A DNA stretch of 41,125 bases from Nitrospirota bacterium (GTDB taxonomy: Bacteria; Nitrospirota; Thermodesulfovibrionia; Thermodesulfovibrionales; JdFR-85), in the NCBI GenBank assembly GCA_013152485.1, contig JAADGG010000055.1, positions 1-41,125 of the forward strand, given 5' to 3'. Position numbers and translations under genes: made by a program. Under the pieces are notes generated by a model. It was not told where the DNA came from, did no database searches, and saw only the letters and a program-made list of their open reading frames with translations. Position 1 is the stretch's first letter. Each line of letters begins with the position of its first letter. Shown here one piece after another: positions 33,715 through 40,492 of this stretch.

Positions 33715-35403
33715 TTAGTATCCGCCTGAGTCACCACCGCCGCCGCCGGCACCACCGCCGCCGCCAGGGCCCTCGATAGCGCATATCTCGGCATCCGTCC
33801 TGTTGACATTGTCTGCATGCTCGGCATCGGAGTTCGCCAGGATCTCCTGTACGAAGTTGGATGCGTTGTAGTTGACCGCCTCGGACAACCAGGAGGTGGT
33901 CCCTGCAGGCACGAATGCAACTGCGTCAGCAGGAATGAATGTACCTGCAGTCGCTTCATCGGTCAGGGTCACATCCTCTGAGCCGCCCGCATTGAAGGTG
34001 TATGTACCCAGCTTGTACCAGGTTCCGCCGTTTTTGGTCAGATCGACGGTCACCGTATCAGATGTACCGCTATGTGTGATCGTGAACTTGGCATCCGGCG
34101 CGTAAACTGATTTCGCCGTATGCCATACATAGACGTCATAATCACCAGCAGCGGGTAAGGAAGGAGTCCATGTGGCTGAATTGGTGCCTGTTCCGGCTGC
34201 TATGTACCTGAAGTCGGTACCGTAGTAGGAACCGTTTCCGGCACTTGTGGAGGTGTTCCAGGTACCGACCACGGAAAATCCTGTATCTGTATTGTCAACG
34301 ACCACTGCATTCGATATATCCTTCAGCTCCTTGTCGACTATCCAGCTGGAGCCGGCATCGAGTGCACCGTACTGTGCCGTCATCTGGCCCCACTCTATCC
34401 ATGCACCGTCATAGAGCTTTACAGGGTAGTTGAGCACCCCGTCGAGCGCCAGGAATGTGATCGCCGCCCTCCAGGATGTGCGGCAGTACGGATATGCCGT
34501 CGTATTCTCGCTGACGCCTATTGAATCCATGGCGGTCTTGAGATCGGTATCAGAGAGGAGTTTTCCGTCACTGTCGAGGAGGTTCGTGTATTCGAGCCAC
34601 TTTGCCCCCCTGATGTGTCCCTCGAATGCAACATACTTTCCTGCCTCGGAACCGGCAGTCCTGTAATTGTCACCTCTGTACTCCTCGTTGCTTCTCGTAT
34701 CTATGACAACTGTCTTTGGATCGTTGTCAGCAGCCACGGTTATCATGTCCTCGAGAGGAGCCCTGAACCTGTCTGGATCCTGCTTCAGGTAGCATACGCT
34801 GTAGGTGGACGGTTCCGGTGTCTCTGCAGCTTCAAACTCGAGAGGATATCCGGCATCGGCCCACGTAGTGTCCACAAAGCCGTTAAGCACCCTCAGTTTG
34901 CTCCTCGGGAATCCCCAGTAGCGGAAGTTGTAGTAGGCCCTTGCCGTGTTCATGAAGGAGAAATTGCCGCTTGGTCCGGTTATTACGATCAAGGTGGCTC
35001 CGTCTATGCCTGTCCGCTGTATAACCGCATCCATCTGATTCTTGGTGGCGACCATATCTATCGTCATGCTTACGCCGTCAGACCTGTTGGCCTTTATATC
35101 AGCATAAGAGACGAGTTGAGAACCCGGGATATGTCCGGCATCGTACTGGTCCTGTGTACCCACAAACAGCACGACTATCTTGTTGTTGCCGTAAATGTCT
35201 CCGGGATAGCCATTGTCAAGCCAGCTCTTGAGCTCGCTCGGCTCCACAAGGACGTTGATTTTCGGATCCACCCGTTCAGCGGCTATCTTATCTGAAGTAT
35301 CGTAATCTTCTGCGCAACTATACAAAAACAAAGAAACCGTCAGCATCATAAGGATCGATACCAGGGATATCGAAATACTCTTTTTACGTTTTAGAAAACT
35401 CAT
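33715..35403 (-). CDS. extH: ExtH-like lipoprotein: two rhodanese domains, golvesin-like domain, Gly-rich tail
   Basis: A 562-residue lipoprotein; LFLYSC (Cys30) is the lipobox. Rhodanese-like domain 1 (about 45-190) has DAGHIPGSQLVSY but no Cys at the active-site position (VITGPSGNFSF). Domain 2 (about 215-345) has IDTRSNEEY, GHIRGAKWLE and the active loop YPYCRTSW with Cys307, so only it should carry persulfide. Residues about 368-500 (WTPSLPAAGDYDVYVWH, GGTWYKLGTYTF, PADAVAFVP) form a golvesin/Xly-like beta domain. The last 18 residues are nearly all Gly, ending DSGGY. It likely acts on reduced sulfur or selenium species at the outer membrane with the porin encoded 57 bases downstream. The gene symbol is by analogy to Geobacter. 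Confidence 0.72.
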   Translation of the reverse strand: MSFLKRKKSISISLVSILMMLTVSLFLYSCAEDYDTSDKIAAERVDPKINVLVEPSELKSWLDNGYPGDIYGNNKIVVLFVGTQDQYDAGHIPGSQLVSYADIKANRSDGVSMTIDMVATKNQMDAVIQRTGIDGATLIVITGPSGNFSFMNTARAYYNFRYWGFPRSKLRVLNGFVDTTWADAGYPLEFEAAETPEPSTYSVCYLKQDPDRFRAPLEDMITVAADNDPKTVVIDTRSNEEYRGDNYRTAGSEAGKYVAFEGHIRGAKWLEYTNLLDSDGKLLSDTDLKTAMDSIGVSENTTAYPYCRTSWRAAITFLALDGVLNYPVKLYDGAWIEWGQMTAQYGALDAGSSWIVDKELKDISNAVVVDNTDTGFSVVGTWNTSTSAGNGSYYGTDFRYIAAGTGTNSATWTPSLPAAGDYDVYVWHTAKSVYAPDAKFTITHSGTSDTVTVDLTKNGGTWYKLGTYTFNAGGSEDVTLTDEATAGTFIPADAVAFVPAGTTSWLSEAVNYNASNFVQEILANSDAEHADNVNRTDAEICAIEGPGGGGGAGGGGGDSGGY

Positions 35404-35568
35404 TTCTCCCCTTTGCCTCCTTTTCTCTTAAAAATTTATGGTACGAGGTTGAGCCGCTTACTTCAGTTCCGCTGTGCTGTGATCTCTTTCCTTATCACCT
35501 CCCCTTCGTGATGTGCCGTTTTTGAATGTTAGAGTCTTCCGGAGGATACCATAACCGCATGCCGGACA

Positions 35569-35599
35569 ATTATAACCTAATCCGGCCGGTTTTTGTCAC
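35569..35599 (-). promoter_or_regulatory. Possible promoter of the ExtH/ExtI-like genes
   Basis: On the minus strand TATAAT (35569-35574) has GTGACA (35594-35599) 19 bases upstream. The leader to the ATG at 35403 would be about 160 bases. Spacing is one or two bases long, so confidence is low. The 35404-35678 gap shows no gene. Confidence 0.35.
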
Positions 35600-35678
35600 G
35601 CATTTTTGGCAAAACAGGATTTTTTACAGGTACCCCCACTGTACCGTCCGGATCCATCCCCTCCGGACTGCCCCCAAT

Positions 35679-37127
35679 CTATGTAACACCCTTGTCCTTG
35701 CGGAATATGTCTCCCTTGACCCAAAGCCAGAAGAGGCTCTTCGCGCCCTTGAGCGCGGCCTTCAGGTCATCTATCGTCCGCATCCTGATTATCCTTCCCC
35801 AGATATACTTAGGTCTCGAATAGAACTTCTTGAAGGCCAGCTGCCTCAGCTTCCAGATCTCTTCCCTCGTCATGGTATAGGGAACAAAGGCCGCTCCCTG
35901 ATAAGTGTAGTCGCTCGGGTCTTCCGACATCGTACCGTACTTGTCTATGTTGTCATACAGCTCTGAACCCGGGAAAGGTGTAAGGGCGTGGAAGTTGGCC
36001 ACATCAGGGTCCAGTTCACAGGCAAACTCGATGGTCTTGAGTCCGTCCTCGTATGTCTGACCCGGGATGCCGAACAGAAAGGGCGTAAGCACCTTGAGCC
36101 CGACTTCCTTGGCCGTCTTTACGGCCCTGCGCGTCTGCTCGAGCGTTATACCCTTCCGGATCGCATTGAGGTTTCTCTGGACACCGCTCTCAGCCCCGAA
36201 CAGGATGGACCAGCATCCCGCCTCCTTGAATGCCTCGAGCAGCGGTTTGTCCACCTGGCTCACACAGGCTGAAGCAAACCAAGTGAAGTTCAGCTTGCGC
36301 GCCTTTATCTCTTTTGCTATGCGCATCGCCCTGTCGTAATTTGCCGCAAGGGTATCGTCTATGAACTTGATCTCCCGGTATCCCTGTTCGAGACAGAGCT
36401 CTATCTCCTCCATCACGTTTTCAACACTGCGATACCTGATGCCGCTCTTGCGGGTCTTGTCTATCTGGAAGCAGAAGAGACATTTGCGGTTGCATCCCCT
36501 CGATGTTATCATTACTGCAACGGGCTTCCTCTTGTACGTGGCAGGCGGCGGAACATACTTGATCGCCCCCTCACCCAGAAGGTCCCTTGCGGGGAACGGA
36601 AGGCTGTCAAGGTCCTCAATGAGGGGCCTCAAAGGATTTTTTCTTATCTCGCCGGCCTCATCACGGTATACCGTACCGAGAACCCCCTCCATGCTCTTGC
36701 CTTCCGACAATCTCTCCATCATCTCGACCAGTGTATACTCCCCCTCACCCGTAACCACAGCATCCAGCCACTCGCAGTCCTCCAGACACTTCTCCTGCAT
36801 GGCAATGGGATAGGGACCTCCGACACATACATATATGTTCCTGTCTATCTCCTTTATGGCCTTGGCCGCTTCCTTCGCCTTCTTCCAGCCGAACGTCGTC
36901 GAATAGAGCCCCACGATGTCCGGCCTCTCCTTCTCGATCTCCTTCATTATCTCCGCATTGCGCATGAAAGCTCCGTTGAGGAATCTGACCTCGTGTCCTG
37001 CTTCCCTGACGGAAGCAGCAATATAGAGCAGGCCGAGAGGCTGCCAATAGTTTATCTGCGAGCCTGCCGTCTTTGCAGAAAAAATCTCCTCAGGCAACCA
37101 TGCCGGTACTACAAGAAAACATTTCAT
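35679..37127 (-). CDS. B12-binding-domain radical SAM protein
   Basis: A 482-residue enzyme. Residues 1-145 form a cobalamin-binding-type Rossmann domain (IVGLYSTTFGWKKAKEA, VCVGGPYP, VVTGEGEYTLVEM), without the DxHxxG that ligates the cobalt from below. The radical SAM core follows with CNRKCLFC (Cys212, 216, 219), EIKFIDDTLAANYDR and LFGAESGVQRNL. The C-terminal 100 residues (ALTPFPGSELYDNI) are those common in the class-B methyltransferase-like group that acts on hopanoids, lipids or antibiotics. The substrate is unknown. It lies 28 bases after the flavoprotein gene, so the two probably modify the same compound. Confidence 0.88.
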   Translation of the reverse strand: MKCFLVVPAWLPEEIFSAKTAGSQINYWQPLGLLYIAASVREAGHEVRFLNGAFMRNAEIMKEIEKERPDIVGLYSTTFGWKKAKEAAKAIKEIDRNIYVCVGGPYPIAMQEKCLEDCEWLDAVVTGEGEYTLVEMMERLSEGKSMEGVLGTVYRDEAGEIRKNPLRPLIEDLDSLPFPARDLLGEGAIKYVPPPATYKRKPVAVMITSRGCNRKCLFCFQIDKTRKSGIRYRSVENVMEEIELCLEQGYREIKFIDDTLAANYDRAMRIAKEIKARKLNFTWFASACVSQVDKPLLEAFKEAGCWSILFGAESGVQRNLNAIRKGITLEQTRRAVKTAKEVGLKVLTPFLFGIPGQTYEDGLKTIEFACELDPDVANFHALTPFPGSELYDNIDKYGTMSEDPSDYTYQGAAFVPYTMTREEIWKLRQLAFKKFYSRPKYIWGRIIRMRTIDDLKAALKGAKSLFWLWVKGDIFRKDKGVT

Positions 37128-37155
37128 ATTTTTTCACCATTGTACCTGTTTTTTT

Positions 37156-38538
37156 TCACTCTAACACCTTCCTGCCCAATATCTCCTCGGCCACCTCGAT
37201 CCCGGACTCCATTGCGCGGTCCATGTTGTAGTACTTGAACAGGCCGCCCCTGCCGATGGGCCGGAGGTTCTTGAAGTTCTTGAGATACTGAAGGATCTTC
37301 TCATATGGTTCCCTGTAACCGACTTCCATGAGCGGATACGCCTTTGCAGCCCTCACGACACAGCTGTCGATCACCTCGCTCTCCTTGATGAAGCCCAACT
37401 TCTCGAGATTCTTCACCGTGATAGACGCAAGCTCCTCATCACTGGAATTCCATATCTTGTCTCCCTTGAAGCAGAAGAACTCGGCCACAACGTGCGTCTT
37501 GCCTTCAGGGGCCATGTAAGGGCTCCAGTTTTTCGGCTCATGGATTCTCCCCAGCGGCATGTCCTTCTCGGGGAAATACAGCCAGGTCAGGTTCGTCACC
37601 TTTTCACGGTCGAGCATTATCGTCACGATCACTATATCCCTGTACCTCAGCCTCGAAGCGGCTTCCATCACGTCGTCCGGGACCGCGGGCTGCAACATCT
37701 TTGCAAGGTGTGTGAGAGGAATACTCGATATGAAGTCTTCACCCTTGATCTCGTATTCCTTGCCGTTGTTGGCAACGGTTATGCTGTTTACGTTGAAGCC
37801 CTCGTGATTTACTCTCACCACCTTCGTGTCCGTTATCACGGAGCTGCCGGCCTCTTCGATGCCTTCCTTGAATTTATCCGACAGCTGGCCTATCCCATAC
37901 GGCGGATAGATAAATTCGTCAGCAAGGGTCTTTATGCTCTTTCCGCTCACCTTTATGAAACCGTTCTTTATCGCCTCCCAGAGAGAGAGCCCTTTTATTC
38001 GCTCTGCAACCCATTCCTGGCTGATGCTCTTGCAGTCGATCCCCCAGACCTTCTCGCTGTACTGCTTGAAGTACAGATCGAACATCTTGCGGCCGAACTG
38101 GTTGACCACCCAGTCCTCGAGAGAGATTATCTCCGGGGGATTCAGTGCATTCTTCACCTTTTCCTTCCAGTAATCAAGCAGAATCTGCAGGGAGGTCATT
38201 ATACCGAGGCCGAACATGGCATTTGCCGGTTTAAGAGGATAGTCGAAATACTTGTCGAACATGTAGATCTGGCTGGTTCTCAATACTTTCAGGAATTCGC
38301 CTCTCAGGAGTTCGTTTACGAAGCGTTCCAATGACCTGTTGTGAGTGATGAACCTGTGTCCCCCCAGGTCGAACATGAACCCGTTGTGCTTGTACGTCTT
38401 AGACAATCCGCCTACGGTGGAATCCCCCTCGACCACCAGCACCTTTTTTCCTTCCCTGGACAAAACATATCCGGCAGAGAGTCCGGCGAGCCCTCCACCA
38501 AGAATTACTATCCCGTTGTTGTTACTGTTAATATCCAA
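37156..38538 (-). CDS. FAD-dependent amine-oxidase/UGM-like flavoprotein
   Basis: A 460-residue flavoprotein. IVILGGGLAGLSAGYVLSRE and VVEGDSTVGGLSKT bind FAD, and GFMFDLGGHRFITH resembles protoporphyrinogen oxidase and UDP-galactopyranose mutase relatives. The end GGLFKYYNMDRAMESG is the same FAD-contact pattern as in the two UGMs of this window (YKYYNMDQ). I take the TTG at 38538 (MDINSNNNG) because GAGGTG lies ten bases before it; the frame is open to a GTG at 38556 with no ribosome site. Database names for such proteins vary (protoporphyrinogen oxidase, UGM-like), and I do not assign a reaction. It pairs with the radical SAM gene. Confidence 0.82.
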   Translation of the reverse strand: MDINSNNNGIVILGGGLAGLSAGYVLSREGKKVLVVEGDSTVGGLSKTYKHNGFMFDLGGHRFITHNRSLERFVNELLRGEFLKVLRTSQIYMFDKYFDYPLKPANAMFGLGIMTSLQILLDYWKEKVKNALNPPEIISLEDWVVNQFGRKMFDLYFKQYSEKVWGIDCKSISQEWVAERIKGLSLWEAIKNGFIKVSGKSIKTLADEFIYPPYGIGQLSDKFKEGIEEAGSSVITDTKVVRVNHEGFNVNSITVANNGKEYEIKGEDFISSIPLTHLAKMLQPAVPDDVMEAASRLRYRDIVIVTIMLDREKVTNLTWLYFPEKDMPLGRIHEPKNWSPYMAPEGKTHVVAEFFCFKGDKIWNSSDEELASITVKNLEKLGFIKESEVIDSCVVRAAKAYPLMEVGYREPYEKILQYLKNFKNLRPIGRGGLFKYYNMDRAMESGIEVAEEILGRKVLE

Positions 38539-38604
38539 CGTTATTGAGCACCTCACTTTTTATTTGTTGTTTAGGATTTAATGATCTTGAAGTAGACGTC
38601 GGGA

Positions 38605-38639
38605 AACCAGAGGGACTACGGATCGTAGTCCCTCTGGTT
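38605..38639. terminator. Perfect stem-loop between USP and flavoprotein genes
   Basis: AACCAGAGGGACTACG (38605-38620) and CGTAGTCCCTCTGGTT (38624-38639) are perfect complements around a three-base GAT loop. A short T-run (TTTCCC) follows on the minus strand, and TTCTTAT follows a few bases later on the plus strand. It probably ends the minus-strand YeeE-TusA-USP transcript, though the T-tract is short. The rest of the 38539-38778 gap shows nothing else that I can support. Confidence 0.6.
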
Positions 38640-38778
38640 CTGTTCTTATAGACGATGCGTGGCAACTTGTTTTTTTCTACTCTCTTCTGGGGACATTCAA
38701 AGGATGTTTCTTTGAGATCCATGTTTATATTATAACATCCTGTAGCAATAGAATGCTAATCTTTAAAAAGCCCGGGCA

Positions 38779-39249
38779 CTAAAACTTCTGCCCCTTTATC
38801 ACCAGTACCGGAATGTCTGCCTTCTCAAGCACTTCCCTGCTTACACTACCCATGAGCAACGGCTCAAATCTCTTGCCCCTCGAGCCTATGACTATCATCT
38901 CTATGCCTTCCTCACTGACGGTGTTGAGTATCTCTTCGGCGGGATGACCTATCTTCGCCAAGGTGCTAACGCCGGACAGCCCGTTGTCCTCAAGCAGCTT
39001 CTTGTAGTAGGTCAGTATCTTCTCGGCCTTCTTGTCGAGCATCTCCTTGTACTCCGTTCCCTGGACGGCCTCCCTCAATGCCTCCAGCTCCGACTCACCG
39101 AGCATCTCATCCATCAGGAAGCTGGCATCGAACTTTTCGACGTACAGCAGCAGTATTGACTCCGGTCGACAGGAAGTGAACATCTCGACAAACTTTGCAA
39201 CAGCATTTTTAGAGCCCTTAGTCTCGTTTACAGCTACCAATATTTTCAT
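38779..39249 (-). CDS. Universal stress protein (UspA family)
   Basis: A 156-residue single-domain protein. MKILVAVNETKGSKNAVAKF begins the fold, and MIVIGSRGKRFEPLLMGSVS is the C-terminal nucleotide-binding motif, with G-x2-G-x8-G-S spacing close to that of the ATP-binding subclass. Family members respond to starvation or oxidative stress and often accompany transporters. It follows the two low-complexity peptide genes on the same strand, 87 bases after the GDYGDS gene, and is the last gene before a perfect stem-loop, so it may be co-expressed with the YeeE-TusA genes. Confidence 0.92.
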   Translation of the reverse strand: MKILVAVNETKGSKNAVAKFVEMFTSCRPESILLLYVEKFDASFLMDEMLGESELEALREAVQGTEYKEMLDKKAEKILTYYKKLLEDNGLSGVSTLAKIGHPAEEILNTVSEEGIEMIVIGSRGKRFEPLLMGSVSREVLEKADIPVLVIKGQKF

Positions 39250-39336
39250 AATTCATTACCTCATGATGAACAGTTTTTGTTTAGGGTTCTTAAAAATAAC
39301 GTTTGGATTGCCACCCGGCAACTCGTAAACGGCTTA

Positions 39337-39666
39337 TCACCCACCGCTATAGTCGGCTGTATCACCGTAGTCACCGCTGTCACCGTAGTCTCCGCTGTCA
39401 CCGTAGTCTCCGCTGTCACCGTAGTCACCGCTGTCACCGTAGTCTCCGCTGTCGCCGTAGTCTCCGCTGTCGCCGTAGTCTCCGCTGTCACCGTAGTCAC
39501 CGCTGTCACCGTAGTCACCGCTGTCGCCGTAGTCTCCGCTGTCATAATCACCTGTCGCTGCTATCGCCTTCTTGATCACAATACCGTTTGGGGACAGACC
39601 ATACCCGGCAAGTAACAGCAGTATTATCCCAAGGGTCATTACCATAACTGCCTTGTTAGCTCTCAT
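39337..39666 (-). CDS. Small exported or membrane-anchored GDYGDS-repeat protein
   Basis: A 109-residue protein. Residues 1-37 hold a signal or anchor helix (VMVMTLGIILLLLAGYG) and a short basic stretch ending AIAAT. The rest is GDYDS, then nine perfect GDYGDS units, then GDYGDT and ADYSGG. GGAGGG lies 7 bases before the ATG. The repeat is strongly acidic (two Asp per six residues) with a Tyr every six residues and no Cys. I know no family with this unit. It may be a metal-binding, surface-coating or matrix-like peptide; nothing in the sequence decides this. It lies between the Gly/Tyr-rich peptide and the USP gene. Confidence 0.78.
   Translation of the reverse strand: MRANKAVMVMTLGIILLLLAGYGLSPNGIVIKKAIAATGDYDSGDYGDSGDYGDSGDYGDSGDYGDSGDYGDSGDYGDSGDYGDSGDYGDSGDYGDSGDYGDTADYSGG
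39361..39540. repeat. Ten tandem 18-bp units encoding GDYGDS
   Basis: Ten consecutive 18-bp units on the plus strand read GTCACCGTAGTCTCCGCT with variation at two positions only: base 4 (A or G) and base 13 (A or T); the first unit also has A at base 1. On the coding minus strand both main changes are third bases of glycine codons (GGT/GGC and GGT/GGA) and are silent. The array lies inside the 39337-39666 gene. Confidence 0.95.
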
Positions 39667-39748
39667 TACGTCCCTCCCTCTCTGTCTTTAAAGATCGCCT
39701 GCACGGGAACTCTCACGCAAAAGACTTTAAAGACCTTAAAATTATTTT

Positions 39749-39799
39749 ATTCCTGCAGCATGCTGAAACGGTCGCACTCATTCAACATGCTGCAGGAAT
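39749..39799. other. Long stem-loop in the gap between the two low-complexity genes
   Basis: ATTCCTGCAGCATGCTGAA (39749-39767) and TTCAACATGCTGCAGGAAT (39781-39799) pair over 19 positions, 18 Watson-Crick plus one wobble, around a 13-base loop. AT-rich sequence lies on the minus-strand downstream side. It could attenuate or process the transcript between the Gly/Tyr-rich and GDYGDS genes. The rest of the 39667-39916 gap holds nothing I can name. Confidence 0.6.
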
Positions 39800-39916
39800 A
39801 TACTGGCTTTCGAACTCAGGATGCCCACATACCGCTCCGGACATCATGATGCAAGACACCCATCTCAGTGCCGGCCGTCCCGCTTAAAACAGCAGCTCTT
39901 TCCCGCAAGTCATCGA

Positions 39917-40162
39917 TTACTGGTAACCGCCGGCACCATAGCCGCCTGCTCCGGCACCATAACCACCTGCACCACCGCCGTAACCGCCGGCACCACCACC
40001 GTAACCGCCGGCTTCCTCACCGCCGCCGTAACCGCCTGCGCCGACCTCCTCAACATAACCGGCCACCTTCTGATAACCTGTATAGGACGACACGCTATAG
40101 CCCAGCAGAAACCCGATAAACAGCGCAACAACTACAAACACAAACCAGAGACCGCTTTTCAT
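39917..40162 (-). CDS. Small single-pass membrane protein with Gly/Tyr-rich tail
   Basis: An 81-residue protein. Residues 5-24 (LWFVFVVVALFIGFLLGYSV) form one membrane helix, a short linker SSYTGYQKVAGYVEEV follows, and then a tail with repeated GGYGGG, GGYGAG and EEAGGY units ending GGYQ. Unlike its neighbour, the tail has few charges. AAAGGAGGATTAGAGGAC before the ATG is a strong ribosome site, so it is a real gene and not a chance frame. It lies 37 bases after tusA. The family is unknown to me. The Gly-Tyr repeats resemble flexible or adhesive low-complexity sequence; function cannot be assigned. Confidence 0.78.
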   Translation of the reverse strand: MKSGLWFVFVVVALFIGFLLGYSVSSYTGYQKVAGYVEEVGAGGYGGGEEAGGYGGGAGGYGGGAGGYGAGAGGYGAGGYQ

Positions 40163-40199
40163 GTCCTCTAATCCTCCTTTGGGGAATTTTTAACTGACC

Positions 40200-40451
40200 T
40201 TATTTCTTCCTGATCTTCCAGCTGAACTTACCCGAAACCTGATTCTTCTCGATGATCTCGTTGCCGTTGGAGTCACACATCGAAGAGATAGACTCGGATG
40301 ACGACGGATTGTCGAAGATCACCTCCAGGACGTCTCCGCTCTTCAGCTTCTCAAGGGCCTTCTTCGTGTAGATCTGAGGATGGGGACACACATACCCCTG
40401 AACATCAAGCAAATACTCTCCATCAGCTTTCTTTTCAAACTTCATTGCCAT
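40200..40451 (-). CDS. TusA/SirA-family sulfur carrier protein
   Basis: An 83-residue protein with the TusA fold. GYVCPHPQIYTKKALEKLKSGD holds the CPxP motif whose Cys carries persulfide in this family. Family knowledge: TusA-like proteins pass sulfur between transferases and are often encoded next to YeeE/YedE transporters. Here the YeeE gene lies 41 bases upstream, and a rhodanese lipoprotein is encoded 5 kb downstream. A GGAGGTA precedes the ATG at 40451; a second Met two codons later is possible. Which sulfur (or selenium) species it handles is not known. Confidence 0.93.
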   Translation of the reverse strand: MAMKFEKKADGEYLLDVQGYVCPHPQIYTKKALEKLKSGDVLEVIFDNPSSSESISSMCDSNGNEIIEKNQVSGKFSWKIRKK

Positions 40452-40492
40452 GACTGATACCTCCTTATATTTTGTTTAGAGTTTGGCTATGT

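Noticed and set aside
39361-39540. CRISPR-like array of short repeats
   Set aside because: The units are contiguous 18-mers with no spacers, variation is silent in the coding frame, and no cas gene is near; it is a coding tandem repeat.
39277-39615. Plus-strand open frame through the tandem repeat
   Set aside because: The repeat lacks stops in several frames on both strands. Only the minus-strand frame has a good ribosome site, a signal helix and silent codon variation.
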